Below are positions 36,060-47,940 of a stretch of DNA of 64,000 bases, in pieces. This DNA comes from Arenicola marina (taxonomy: Eukaryota; Annelida; Polychaeta; Arenicolidae). The notes under the pieces are model-generated. The model searched no databases, had not been told where the DNA came from, and saw only the letters and a list, made by a program, of their open reading frames with translations. The position numbers and the translations under genes were made by a program. The stretch is from contig OZ025258.1 in assembly GCA_964019135.1 (NCBI GenBank), positions 31,118,186 to 31,182,185 on the forward strand. The letters run 5' to 3'. Each line of letters starts with the position of its first letter. Position 1 is the stretch's first letter.

Positions 36060-38640
36060 CGTCAAAAACGAGAGATAAGACAGAACCGAGACAGAAAAAG
36101 ACGGTAAAGATGAGAGATTAGAGAGAACCGAGACAGGGAAGGACAGCGGTAAAGACGAGAGATTAGAGAGAGCCGAGACAGGGAAAGAGAGCGATAAAGA
36201 CGAGAGATTAGAGAGATCCGAGACAGGACAGCGATAAAGACGAGAGATTAGAGAGAACCTAGACAGGGCAGCGGTAAAGACGAGAGATTAGAGAGAACCG
36301 AGACAGGGAAGGACAGCGGTAAAGACGAGAGATTAGGGAGAACCGGGACAGGAAAGGAGAGCGGTAAAGACGAGAGATTAGAGAGAACCGAGACAGGACA
36401 GCGATAAAGACGAGAGATTAGCGAGAACCGGGACAGGACAGCGGTAAAGACGAGAGATTAGAGAGAACCGAGACAGGTCAGCGATAAAGACGAGAGATTA
36501 GAGAGAACCGAGACAGGACAGCGGTAAAGACGAGAGATAAGAGAGAACCGAGACAGTAAAAGACAGCGGTAAAGACGAGAGATTAGAGAGAACCGAGACA
36601 GTAAAGGAGAGCGGTAAAGACGAGAGATTAGGGAGAACCGAGACAGGACAGCGATAAAGACGAGAGATTAGAGAGAACCGAGACAGGTCAGTGATAAAGA
36701 CGAGAAATTAGAGAGAACCGAGACAGGACAGCGGTAAAGACGAGAGATGAGGGAGAACCGGGACAGGAAAGGAGAGCGGTAAAGACGAGAGATTAGAGAG
36801 AACCGAGACAGGTCAGCGATAAAGACGAGAGATTAGAGAGAACCGAGACAGGACAGCGGTAAAGACGAGAGATAAGAGAGAACCGAGAGAGTAAAAGACA
36901 GCGGTAAAGACGAGAGATTAGAGAGAACCGAGACAGTAAAGGAGAGCGGTAAAGACGAGAGATTAGGGAGAACCGAGACAGGACAGCGATAAAGACGAGA
37001 GATTAGAGAGAACCGAGACAGGTCAGTGATAAAGACGAGAAATTAGAGAGAACCGAGACAGGACAGCGGTAAAGACGAGAGATGAGGGAGAACCGGGACA
37101 GGAAAGGAGAGCGGTAAAGACGAGAGATTAGAGAGAACCGAGACAGGACAGCGGTAAAGACGAGCGATTAGGGAGAACCGGGACAGGAAAGGAGAGCGGT
37201 AAAGACGAGCGATTAGAGAGAACCGAGACAGGAAAGGAGAGCGTTAAAAAGCGATTAGAGAGAACCGAGACAGGAAAGGAGAGCGGTAAAGACGAGAGAT
37301 TAGAGAGAACCGGGACAGGGAAGGAGAGCGGTAAAGACGAGAGATAAGAGAGAACCGAGACAGGAAAGGAGAGCGGTAAAGACGAGAGATTAGAGAGAAC
37401 CGGGACAGGGAAGGAGAGCGGTAAAGAGCGATTAGAGAGAACCGAGACAGGAAAGGAGAGCGGTAAAGACGAGAGATTAGAGAGAACCGAGACAGGACAG
37501 CGATAAAGACGAGAGATTAGAGAGAACCGAGACAGGTCAGCGATAAAGACGAGAGATTAGAGAGAACCGAGACAGGACAGCGATAAAGACGAGAGATTAG
37601 AGAGAACCGAGACAGGTCAGTGATAAAGACGAGAAATTAGAGAGAACCGAGACAGGACAGCGGTAAAGACGAGAGATGAGGGAGAACCGGGACAGGAAAG
37701 GAGAGCGGTAAAGACGAGAGATTAGAGAGAACCGAGACAGGACAGCGGTAAAGACGAGCGATTAGGGAGAACCGGGACAGGAAAGGAGAGCGGTAAAGAC
37801 GAGCGATTAGAGAGAACCGAGACAGGAAAGGAGAGCGTTAAAAAGCGATTAGAGAGAACCGAGACAGGAAAGGAGAGCGGTAAAGACGAGAGATTAGAGA
37901 GAACCGAGACAGGAAAGGGCAGCGGTAAAGACGAGAGATTAGAGAGAACCGAGACAGGAAAGGACAGCGGTAAAGACGAGAGATTAGAGAGAACCGAGAC
38001 AGGAAAGGGCAGCGGTAAGACGAGAGATTAGAGAGAACCGAGACAGGAAAGGACAGCGGTAAAGACGAGAGATTAGAGAGAACCGGGACAGGACAGCGAT
38101 AAAGACGAGAGATAAGAGAGAACCGGGACAGGGAAGGGCAGCGGTAAAGAGAGATTAGAGAGAACCGGGACAGGGAAGGAGAGCGGTAAAGACGAGAGAT
38201 TAGAGAGAACCGAGACAGGAAAGGGCAGCGGTAAAGACGAGAGATTAGAGAGAACCGAGACAGGAAAGGACAGCGGTAAAGACGAGAGATTAGAGAGAAC
38301 CGAGACAGGAAAGGAGAGCGGTAAAGAGCGATTAGAGAGAACCGAGACAGGAAAGGAGAGCGGTAAAGACGAGAGATAAGAGAGAACCGAGACAGGAAAG
38401 GACAGCGGTAAAGACGAGAGATTAGAGAGAACCGAGACAGGAAAGGAGAGCGGTAAAGAGCGATTAGAGAGAACCGAGACAGGAAAGGAGAGCGGTAAAG
38501 ACGAGAGATAAGAGAGAACCGAGACAGGAAAGGACAGCGGTAAAGACGAGAGATTAGAGAGAACCGAGACAGGAAAGGAGAGCGGTAAAGACGAGAGATA
38601 AGAGAGAACCGAGACAGGAAAGGAGAGCGGTAAAGACGAG
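36060..38640. repeat. 40/45-bp purine-rich minisatellite, about 60 copies
   Basis: Units of GACGAGAGATTAGAGAGAAC followed by CGAGACAGGA and either CAGCGGTAAA (40 bp) or AAGGAGAGCGGTAAA (45 bp). Blocks are themselves copied: GATAAGAG-type units recur 335 bp apart (36536, 36871) and the odd GCGTTAAAAAGCG unit 594 bp apart (37241, 37835). The sense strand is almost all purine. The minus strand stays open for 345 codons (LYRSPFLSRFSLIS...), a by-product of the repeat. Confidence 0.95.
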
Positions 38641-39454
38641 AGGGAGACGGAGACAAGGAGAGCAGTCGATATACACATAGGGAGGTCGAGTTGGGTTCAG
38701 ATACATACAGATCATTAGCGGTGAATGAAAACCAACAAGGAAAGGATACAAGAGGTATACTAAGCAAAGAGCGGTGGCTAATAACCGAGTACCTGAGGTA
38801 TACCAGCAGAAGGAGAAGTATAACTCTGGTGAGGGAAAGAGGAAGATAAAACAAAGGGAGTGAGCACGTAGACAAGCTACAATGCCGGATTACATAGGCA
38901 TATAATATCTATGGTAAGCCGGTCCCGAAATGCATTGCGATGAACCGGAAGAACGCTTTTCCTCCCAGCAGACAGCACACAGCTCAGAAGCCAGACGGCC
39001 ACCGGGCTGCTACCGGGCGGCTACCGGCCGGGCGGCGGTTCGTTGCTTGCTTGTTGTCGCTGCACGGGTACATCTGTCAACAGGAAGTGGCTGGGAAACT
39101 AGTCTAGCACTCTTCCTCCCTCATTTCCGCAACACCCATAACCCCACCCACCCTGGCAACCCTGGCAACCCACGCCCAGACATTCACCTACGTGAATCTC
39201 TCGCCTGACCTGACGGAAGCGTTGATACTGATCAGAGCAACAACAAAGAAGGGGATGCCAAAAAAGAAAAGGTGGGGACAGAGAATGCCCAAGAGTAACA
39301 AGCCACTTCCGCCCCGCCTTAATGGCCGGCCGAGGACAAAAACATGTTTTTAATCTACGGCACCCAGTGACGTCAATGACAATGGCAGGCATTCCGCGGA
39401 TACTGTGTTGCCATCGCGGCTGATGAGCCAAATTACCGAAAACATCTCGAAGCT

Positions 39455-39497
39455 TTCCGGAGACTTCCGAAGACGTCCGAAGCTTTCCGGAAACTTC
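39455..39497. promoter_or_regulatory. Heat-shock element array in intron 1
   Basis: TTCCGGAAACTTC at 39485-39497 is a perfect three-part heat-shock element (TTC nn GAA nn TTC). Upstream, partial modules keep the same 5-bp phase (TTC 39455, GAG 39460, TTC 39465, GTC 39475), giving a run of about nine 5-bp steps built from a TTCCGGAGACTTCCGAAG-like repeat. HSF1 trimers bind such phased arrays. The location inside a heat-shock gene's intron makes function plausible, either as enhancer or internal promoter. A chance outcome of a local repeat is the alternative. Confidence 0.55.
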
Positions 39498-40115
39498 CAA
39501 AGCTCGCCTACTGCTTGCGATGCCTATCCGTCGTCTGAAACGAGCCTTCACTGCGTTTCTAGGTAATAAAATAGGTCTTCCCTTCCGTTGGACACATGGT
39601 TTTACAAAAGTGCGAGTGTAAACCCCCGGCAATGTCCCCTGGAGCGATCAGATCTTTCATTTGCCGTCTCCTGGGTCTTGGGACGCTGTGCGGTGCTCAG
39701 TTCAGCCGTTATTACGGTTGATAATGGCCACATATGAGGACGTTATATGGAAGCCGTGCATGAATCCCGGGTTGTCTTTATGCGATAGAAATGTGAGGGT
39801 TATGTCATGCGGAGAGCCGCATTAATAATCAACGCAGTGCCCTGTGGATATACAGGGTGCGTTCACCGTGCGAAATTAATGGTGGCCGGCCGGTGCATTC
39901 CGCGGATTAAAGTTTTTTTCTCGACGTCTTGGGAAACGAGTGCTTGAGGGAATTTTATAATGTTCCTAGATCACCAAGCGGTTTATCTGTTATAGCGAGT
40001 CAGGGTGCTTTGTGGGGTTCGGTTTCTGAAACCGTGAGGCTCACTGTCGATGAGTGCCCACCGTGTGTATACCAGTGTGGTATCACTGTGGTACGCCAAA
40101 GTGATACGCCATGTG

Positions 40116-40946
40116 GTAGGGTAGGGTGGGGCAAGACGCCCAGGTGGGGTAAAACGCCCATGCCCAAAATAACCCAGACGCGCATGTTCCGGAAGACTAT
40201 GAGTGACGCATGCATGTCACGTGATCATATCCGAACGTCTTCTGGAAGCGTCGGGTCGAGTATGCAAAAATAAGTATATCATTGACAATTTCCCATTTTG
40301 ACCTCCTTTTTTGTAAAATTGCTCTAGAATTATTGGCTCACCATAGCTGACTTATGAGGATTCAGGTCTGATTACCAGGTCAGTCACAATAACAAGATTA
40401 TAAACTGTAACGATGTGTCTGTGAATTTGGGCAATAATTGCATAAAGGCGGGCTAGGCTAAAATAACAATACTGTTGTCTGATGGGGTAAAACGCCCACT
40501 TCATTTTGGGGCAAAACGCCTACCAGATTATTGGGTAGGCGTTTTACCCCATTGGTAGGCGTTTTGCCCCATCATCAATTCTCTCATTTAAAATATATTT
40601 CTTGTTTAACACATAGATCGAAAATTCGTCTACTTTATTAATGTTCATCATATAATAGAACATAATGGAAGCGATTAAAGCTGCTCATACATATATTATT
40701 CATCTATATCATGACTTTAAAAACTGGGCGTTTTGCCCCACACCGGGACAAAACGCCCCAAAATGGAATTTTATCTTATCGTTTTCCACGCCTTACGGCT
40801 AATATTTACAAAGAAATCCATGTATCATTAACGTAGAGCCATGCGTGATGAAGGTCTCTGACGTTATCTAGATTTGCTCGTATCATACTGAAAATAAATA
40901 TGGCGCATCTTGCTTAAGGTAGGCGTTTTGCCCCACTCTACCCTAC
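40116..40946. mobile_element. 831-bp non-autonomous DNA transposon with nine copies of GGGGYAAAACGCC
   Basis: Terminal inverted repeats of 25 bp (40116-40140 and 40922-40946; GTAGGGTAGRG then TGGGGCAARACGCC) differ at two positions. The motif GGGGYAAAACGCC or its complement occurs about nine times: near both ends, and inside near 40144, 40484, 40508, 40534, 40554, 40727 and 40744. The central pair 40508-40524 and 40534-40550 forms a hairpin. No transposase frame is present. It sits in a degenerate CCAATGTGGTACGCC repeat, so the target duplication cannot be read. Superfamily not assigned. Confidence 0.75.
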
Positions 40947-41160
40947 GCCAATGTGATACGCCCAGCGGTACGTCAATGTGGTACACCAATATGGGCCGCC
41001 GATGGGAATGTCGTACGCCGTACGGTACGCAAATGTGGTACCAATGTGGGCTGATGTGAATGTGGTACGCCGTCCGGTACGCCAATGTGGTACCAATGTG
41101 GTACGCTGTGTGGGTATGCCAATGTGGTACGCCGTGTGATACGCCAATATTACTCACATA
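40947..41160. repeat. Degenerate CCAATGTGGTACGCC repeats (host site of the transposon)
   Basis: Irregular 13-20 bp repeats of CCAATGTGGTACG continue on both sides of the transposon (left part about 40068-40115), showing that it inserted into an existing array. Confidence 0.75.
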
Positions 41161-42029
41161 TGACTAAATTCCAAGTCCTTGAACGGCGAATATAATACCA
41201 GCTTGGTCACAATACTGTACGTCTGATATGGTATGCCATATACAAACATACCAACACACATGTAATAAATGAACCGCCCTATATAACACACTGAACCCTC
41301 CCACGGCTGTATGCATTATGACGTCAATTCCGTCGTATGGTACACCCGTCATGTAACTCAGTATGCATGCTGCGCCACCAAGCGTATGTATTGACAACTA
41401 ATTTATATGAGTGCAAGGCCCCCCCCCCCTCTCCTCTCCCCCGGCCCTCTTACACCCCAAAGCCCCCTCCCTTCACTGTCCATCCTCCAGCCTCCTCGCT
41501 GAGCCCCCCCCCCACCACCACCATGCTCTTTTCACCCACGTATGCCTGGTTTCTCGCGGTCGCTGACTGCCATGAAAAGTCACCAGGCCGAATACAAGCT
41601 GTCGCCTCCCGTATGAATAAACCATCGGCCGCCTTCACACTGCCGTTTGGACGCACTTTATGGGGGGCTCCGGGGTGATGGTGATGGGAGCGGTGATGGG
41701 GGGCGGGGGGTGATGACGGTGGCGATGGCAGTCACATGATCGTTGCATGCGTCTCGGGCATCTGCCAGAACGTCGACGCTGCGAGAGAGAATGAGAGAGA
41801 GAGAGGGGAGGAGAGAATAGTCGAGAGACAGCGGGGGTGCGAAGGATGAGAGAAAAAGAAACTGAAGAGAAAATGGATGAGCGAACCGCGAGACAGACAG
41901 ACTGTGTGCGAATGAAAGAACCGAGAGACACAGAAGGAAAGAGCGATTGGTTGAGAAGAGCGTGAACAAAGAATAGATGAGAGCATGAGTGGAACAGAGA
42001 GTGAGGGTCAAAAAGTGGAGCAGAGAGCG

Positions 42030-42430
42030 AGAGTCACATAGTGGAGCGGAGCGTGAGGGTCAAATAGTGGAGCGGAGAGTGAGTCAAATAGTGGAGCGGA
42101 GAGTGAGTCAAATGGTGGAGCGGAGAGTGAGCGTTAAATAGTGGAGCGGAGAGTGGGTCAAATAGTGGAGCGGAGATTGAGTCAAATAGTGGAGCGGAGA
42201 GTGAGTCAAATAGTGGAGCGGAGAGTGAGTCAAATAGTGGAGCGGAGAGTAGGTCAAATAGTGGAGCTGAGAGTAAGTCAAATAGTGGAGCGGAGAGTGA
42301 GTCAAATAGTGGAGCGGAGAGTGAGTCAAATAGTGAAGCAGAGAATGAGTCAAATAGTGGAGCGGAGATTGAGTCAAATAGTGGAGCAGAGAGCGAGAGT
42401 GAGATGGTGGGAATTTCATGTAGTGGAGCA
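42030..42430. repeat. 24-bp purine-rich minisatellite, about 16 copies
   Basis: Units of TGGAGCGGAGAGTGAGTCAA plus ATAG, with some 23- or 25-bp variants at the left edge. Confidence 0.93.
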
Positions 42431-42439
42431 GAGAGTGGA

Positions 42440-43780
42440 TCTATCGCAAGATGGGTGGTGATGTCGAGTGGGTGGTGATGTTGAGTGGGTGGTGACGTCG
42501 AGTGGATGGTGATGTTGAGTGGATGGTGATGTTGAGTGGGTGGTGATGTTGAGTGGATGGTGATGTTGAGTGGGTGGTGATGTTGAGTGGATGGTAATGT
42601 TGAGTGGGTGGTGATGTTGAGTGGATGGTGATGTTGAGTGGGTGTTGATGTTGAGTGGATGGTGATGTTGAGTGGATGGTGATGTTGAGTGGATGGTGAT
42701 GTTGAGTGGATGGTGATGTTGAGTGGATGGTGATGTTGAGTGGATGGTGATGTCGAGTGGATGGTGATGTCGAGTGGATGGTGATGTCGAGTGGATGGTG
42801 ATGTTGAGTGGGTGGTGATGTTGCGTGGGTGGTGATGTCGAGTGGGTGGTGATGTCGAGTGGATGGTGATGTTGAGTGGGTGGTGATGTTGAGTGGATGG
42901 TGATGTTGAGTGGATGGTGATGTTGAGTGGGTGGTGATGTTGAGTGGGTGGTGATGTTGAGTGGGTGGTGATGTTGAGTGGGTGGTGATGTTGAGTGGGT
43001 GGTGATGTTGAGTGGGTGGTGATGTTGAGTGGATGGTGATGTTGAGTGGGTGGTGATGTTGAGTGGGTGGTGATGTTGAGTGGATGGTGATGTTGAGTGG
43101 GTGGTGATGTTGAGTGGGTGGTAATGTTGAGTGGGTGGTGATGTTGAGTGGGTGGCGATGTTGAGTGGATGGTGATGTTGAGTGGGTGGTGATGTTGAGT
43201 GGATGGCGATGTTGAGTGGATGGTGATGTTGAGTGGGTGGTGATGTTGGGTGGGTGGTGATGTTGAGTGGGTGGTGATGTTGAGTGGATGGTGATGTTGA
43301 GTGGGTGGTGATGTTGAGTGGGTGATGATGTTGAGTGGGTGGTGATGTTGAGTGGGTGGTGATGGTGAGTGGGTGGTGATGTTGAGTCGGTGGGGATGTT
43401 GAGTGGGTGGTGATGCTGAGTGGGTGGCGATGTTGAGTGGGTGGTGATGTTGAGTGGGTGGTGATGTTGAATGGCTGGTGATGTTGAGTGGATGGTGATG
43501 TTGAGTGGGTGGTGATGTTGAGTGGGTGATGATGTTGAGTGGGTGGTGATGTTGAGTTGGTGGTGATGTTGAGTGGGTGGGGATGTTGAGTGGGTGGTGA
43601 TGTTGAATGGGTGGGGATGTTGAGTGGGTGGTGATGTTGAGTGGGTGGTGATGTTGAGTGGGTGGTGATGTTGAATGGGTGGGGATGTTGAGTGGGTGGT
43701 GATGTTGAGTGGGTGGTGATGTTGAGTGGGTGGTGATGTTGAATGGGTGGGGATGTAGAGTGGGTGGTGATGTTGATTGG
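42440..43780. repeat. 17-bp G-rich minisatellite, about 78 copies
   Basis: Units of GGTGATGTTGAGTGGGT with variants GGTGATGTTGAGTGGAT, GGTGATGTCGAGTGGAT and GGGGATGTTG. Three units make 51 bp, so the minus strand has a very long histidine/serine/threonine-rich frame (HHHPLNITTHSTSPPTQ). This is a by-product of the period. Confidence 0.95.
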
Positions 43781-43789
43781 TGATGAGTG

Positions 43790-44510
43790 ATGATGTTAGT
43801 GATGGAGGTGGATGGCGAGTGGGGTGGGGCAGTGAGATGCTGGGATGGTGATGATGTAAGTGTCGGGATGGATGCATTACGCCAGCCAGTCGGTCTGGGG
43901 GCGGACTTAAGTCGCTGGCCCTGGTTTATTTCCCCCGGGGTGTCAGTATGGCGTGTTGTCATCACCCGCAGCGACCCCCCCCCCCCCTCCCCCCACCTAT
44001 CCCTGCCTCCCCCACCCCGCCCCCCTGGTAGCCACTCAATGCCAGTCCTGCGGCGTATATCCACCCCGTCAGCAGCTGGACTGCCCGCCTACATTGAGCT
44101 ACACCGCCATTATCAGATTTTTCATCGCGCTGACAGACGCAGCAATTTTCCTTAACAACCAGTCGGCCACAGCGGTAGTTTGGCGTATGTTTCCGTCGCT
44201 GTCCCAGCCTCGAGAACCGTTTTAACGGCAACGTGGCTCTGTGTATTGCGACCACCTTAATGCCGCTCTTGTACCTTTTTCCTACCGAGGTCGGATTTCG
44301 GAACCTTGTAATTTATATGTTCTATATCGTTATTGTGACAAATATTGTGAATATACGGAAATTGTGTGTTATGAGATGTTATTACACACAATATGCGATA
44401 CATAACGTAATCCTGTGACGGATATTAGCTGATCCAACTCCAGTTCCATGTTTTATTCAGTGATTCAAGAGTGTAGATAAAACAGGGGTCGTTATACATC
44501 AGGAGTTATA
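43790..44510. other. Intron segment between arrays
   Basis: No feature recognised beyond a poly-C run near 43976. Confidence 0.4.
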
Positions 44511-44514
44511 AAGG

Positions 44515-47500
44515 TAGGTAGAGAGAAGAATGAGGGTATAGGAAGAGTGATGAAGGAGAGTAGAGGAGGAGTGATAAAGGAGGGTAGAGGACGAGTGATG
44601 AAGGAGGGTGGAGGAGGAGTGATAAAGGAGGGTAGAGGAAGAGTGACGGAGGAATGTAGAGAAGGAGTGACGAAGGAGGGTAGAACAGGAGTGACGAAGT
44701 AGGGTAGATGAGGAGTGATGAAGGAGGGTAGATGAGGAGGGATTAAGGAGGGTAGAGGACGAGTGATGAAGGAGGGTGGAGGAGGAGTGATAAATGAGGG
44801 TAGAGGACGAGTGATGAAGGAGGGTGGAGGAGGAGTGATAAAGGAGGGTAGAGGACGAGTGATGGAGGAATGTAGAGGAGGAGTGACAAAGGAGGGTAGA
44901 ACAGGAGTGACGAAGTAGGGTGGATGAGGAGTGATGAAGTAGGGTAGAGGAGGAGTGATTAAGGAGGGTAGAGGACGAGTGATGAAGGAGGGTAGAGGAT
45001 GAGTGATGAAGGAGGATAGAGGAGGAGTGATGAAGGCGGGTAGTGAAGTGATGAAGGAGGGTAGAGGAGGAGTGATGAAGGAGGGTAGAGGAGGAGTGAC
45101 GAAGGAGGATAGAGGAGGAGTGATGAAAGCGGGTAGTGAAGTGATGAAGGAGGGTAGAGGATGAGTGATTAAGGAGGATAGAGGAGGAGTGATGAAGGAG
45201 GGTAGTGAAGTGATGAAGGAGGGTAGAGGAGGAGTGATGAAGAAGGGTAGAAGGGGAGTGACGAAAGAAGGTAGAGGAGGAGTGATGAAGGAGGGTAGAG
45301 GAGTGATTAAGGAGGGTAGAGGACGAGGGATGAAGGAGGGTAGAGGATGATTGATGAAGGAGGATAGTGGAGGAGTGATGAAGGAGGGTAGTGAAGTGAT
45401 GAAGGAGGGTTGAGGAGGAGTGACGAAGGAGGTAGAGGAGGAGTGATAAAGGAGGGTAGAGGAGTGATGGAGGAATGTAGAGGAGGAGTGATGAAGAAGG
45501 GTAGAAGGGGAGTGACGAAAGAGGGTAGAGGAGGAGTGATGAAGGAGGGTAGCGGAGGAGTGATTAAGGAGGGTAGAGGACAAGTGATGAAGGAGGGTAG
45601 AGGAGGAGTGATGAAGGAGGATAGAGGAGGAGTGATGAAGGAGGGTAGTGAAGTGATGAAGGAGGGTAGTGAAGTGATGAAGGAGGGTAGAGGAGGAGTG
45701 ATAAAGGAGGGTAGAGGAGTGATGGAGGAATGTAGAGGAGGAGTGATGAAGAAGGGTAGAAGGGGAGTGACGAAAGAGGGTAGAGGAGGAGTGATGAAGG
45801 AGGGTAGAGGAGGAGTGATTAAGGAGGGTAGAGGACGAGTGATGAAGGAGGGTAGAGGATGAGTGATGAAGGAGGATAGAGGAGGAGTGATGAAGGAGGG
45901 TAGTGAAGGAATGAAGGAGGGTAGAGGAGGGGTGATGAAGGAGGGTAGAGGAGGAGTGATGAAGGAGGGTAGAGGAGGGGTGATGAAGGAGGATAGAGGA
46001 GGAGTGATGAAGGAGGGTAGTGAAGTGATGAAGGAGGGTTGAGGATGAGTGATGAAGGAGGATAGAGGATGAGTGATGAAGGAAGGTAGAGGAGGAGTGA
46101 TGAAGGAGGATAGAGGAGGAGTGATGAAGGAGGGTAGTGAAGTGATGAAGGAGGGTAGTGAAGTGCTGAAGGAGGGTAGAGGAGGAGTGATAAAGGAGGG
46201 TAGAGGAGTGATGGAGGAATGTAGAGGAGGAGTGATGAAGAAGGGTAGAAGGGGAGTGACGAAAGAGGGTAGAGGAGGAGTGATGAAGGAGGGTAGAGGA
46301 GGAGTGATTAAGGAGGGTAGAGGACGAGTGATGAAGGAGGGTAGAGGATGAGTGATGAAGGAGGATAGAGGAGGAGTGATGAAGGAGGGTAGTGAAGGAA
46401 TGAAGGAGGGTAGAGGAGGGGTGATGAAGGAGGGTAGAGGAGGAGTGATGAAGGAGGGTAGAGGAGGGGTGATGAAGGAGGATAGAGGATGAGTGATGAA
46501 GGAGGGTAGTGAAGTGATGAAGGAGGGTAGGGGAGGAGTGATGAAGGCGGGTAGTGAAGGAATGAAGGAGGGTAGAGGAGGAGTGATGAAGGAGGGTAGA
46601 GGAGGAGTGATGAAGGAGGGTAGAGGAGGAGGGTAGTGGCATGATGAAGGAGGGTAGTGAAGGAATGAAGGAGGGTAGAGGAGGAGTGATGGAGGAGGGT
46701 AGAGGAGGAGTAATGAAGGAGGATAGAGGAGGAGTGATGAAGGCGGGTAGTGAAGTGATGAAGGAGGGTAGAGGAGGAGTGATGAAGAAGGGTAGAAGGG
46801 GAATGACGAAAGAAGGTAGAGGAGGAGTGATGAAGGAGGGTAGAGGAGGAGGGTAGTTGCGTGATGAAGGAGGGTAGAGGAGTGATTAAGGAGGGTAGAG
46901 GATGAGTGATGAAGGAGGATAGAGGAGGAGTGATGAAGGCGGGTAGTGAAGTGATGAAGGAGGATAGAGGAGGAGTGATGAAGGAGGGTAGTGAAGGAAT
47001 GAAGGAGGGTAGAGGAGGAGTGATGGAGGAGGGTAGAGGAGGAGTGACGAAGGAGGATAGAGGAGGAGTGATGAAGGCGGGTAGTGAAGTGATGAAGGAG
47101 GGTAGAGGAGGAGTGATGAAGAAGGGTAGAAGGGGAATAACGAAAGAAGGTAGAGGAGGAGTGATGAAGGAGGGTAGAGGAGGAGGGTAGTTGCGTGATG
47201 AAGGAGGGTAGAGGAGTGATTAAGGAGGGTAGAGGACGAGTGATTAAGGAGGGTAGAGGAGGAGTGATGAAGGAGGGTAGTGAAGTGATGAAGGAGGGTA
47301 GAGGAGGAGTGATGAAGAAGGGTAGAAGGGGAATGACGAAAGAAGGTAGAGGAGGAGTGATGAAGGAGGGTAGAGGAGGAGGGTAGTTGCGTGATGAAGG
47401 AGGGTAGAGGAGTGATTAAGGAGGGTAGAGGACGAGTGATGAAGGAGGGTAGAGGATGATTGATGAAGGAGGATAGAGGAGGAGTGATGAAGGAGGGTAG

Positions 47501-47690
47501 TGAAGTGATGAAGGAGGTAGAGGAGGAGTGATGAAGGAGGGTAGTGAAGTGATGAAGGAGGTAGAGGAGGAGGGTAGTGGCGCGATGAAGGAGGGTTGAG
47601 GAGGAGGGTTGAGGAGGAGTGATGAAGAAGGGTAGAGGACTGATGAAGGGGGGTAGAGGAGTGATGGAGGAGGGTAGAGGAGGAGTGCTG
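44515..47690. repeat. 24-bp purine-rich minisatellite, about 130 copies, with higher-order blocks
   Basis: Units of AGTGATGAAGGAGGGTAGAG plus GAGG, in many variants (GTGATTAAGG, GTGACGAAAG, a short GTAGTGAAGTGATGAAGG type). Larger blocks recur: the GAGTGATGGAGGAATGTAG marker at 45466, 45721 and 46210, and TTGCGTGATGAAGG at 46857, 47191 and 47387. The sense strand is almost pure A/G with short T interruptions. The 716-codon minus-strand frame (LLHHSSSTLLHHSSS) reflects the 24-bp period. Confidence 0.95.
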
Positions 47691-47940
47691 AGTACGGTGT
47701 GGTTTATATCGGACCTTTCTCAATCGCCGCCCTTCGCTCGTATTCCACACCTATATGCTTGTGTTCGCAGGTTTCATGCATGTGTGATGTGATATTGTGT
47801 AGTGCAGGGGTTCTAATTACATCATGTACATATTGATGCCGTTCATGTTCGCTCCCCCCCCCCCCCCACCCCATGTTCACATATTACTCCGTCCATCGTT
47901 TAACCCTAGCCGTTAAAACGTTCCCCTTTGTACCTTGCAG

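Larger units (their letters stand above)
33362..47940 (+). other. Inferred phase-0 intron 1 of the small heat-shock gene, 14.6 kb
   Basis: Donor GTGAGC at 33362; acceptor TTCCCCTTTGTACCTTGCAG ending at 47940. Over half the length is tandem repeat (34.05-34.31, 36.06-38.64, 42.03-43.78 and 44.52-47.69 kb), all but the first purine- or G-rich on the sense strand. It also holds a transposon (40116-40946), a heat-shock element array (39455-39497) and a possible foreign exon (35455-35674). Stretches 33.4-34.0, 34.4-35.4, 38.7-40.1 and 41.2-42.0 kb show nothing else I recognise. Confidence 0.55.

Noticed and set aside
37838-38875. 345-codon minus-strand frame with LYRSPFLSRFSLIS repeats
   Set aside because: By-product of the 40/45-bp purine array.
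39099-39632. 177-codon minus-strand frame in the heat-shock intron
   Set aside because: No domain or splice support; part of it is the heat-shock-element repeat read in reverse.
42034-44064. 676-codon minus-strand open frame rich in H, S, T, P
   Set aside because: It lies in the 17-bp and 24-bp arrays; the length follows from stop-free repeat units.
44492-46642. 716-codon minus-strand open frame (LLHHSSST repeats)
   Set aside because: Explained by the 24-bp period of the array; no start context or splice evidence.
47935-47937. TTG as start codon of the heat-shock protein
   Set aside because: TTGCAG here is the splice acceptor; animals very rarely start at TTG.
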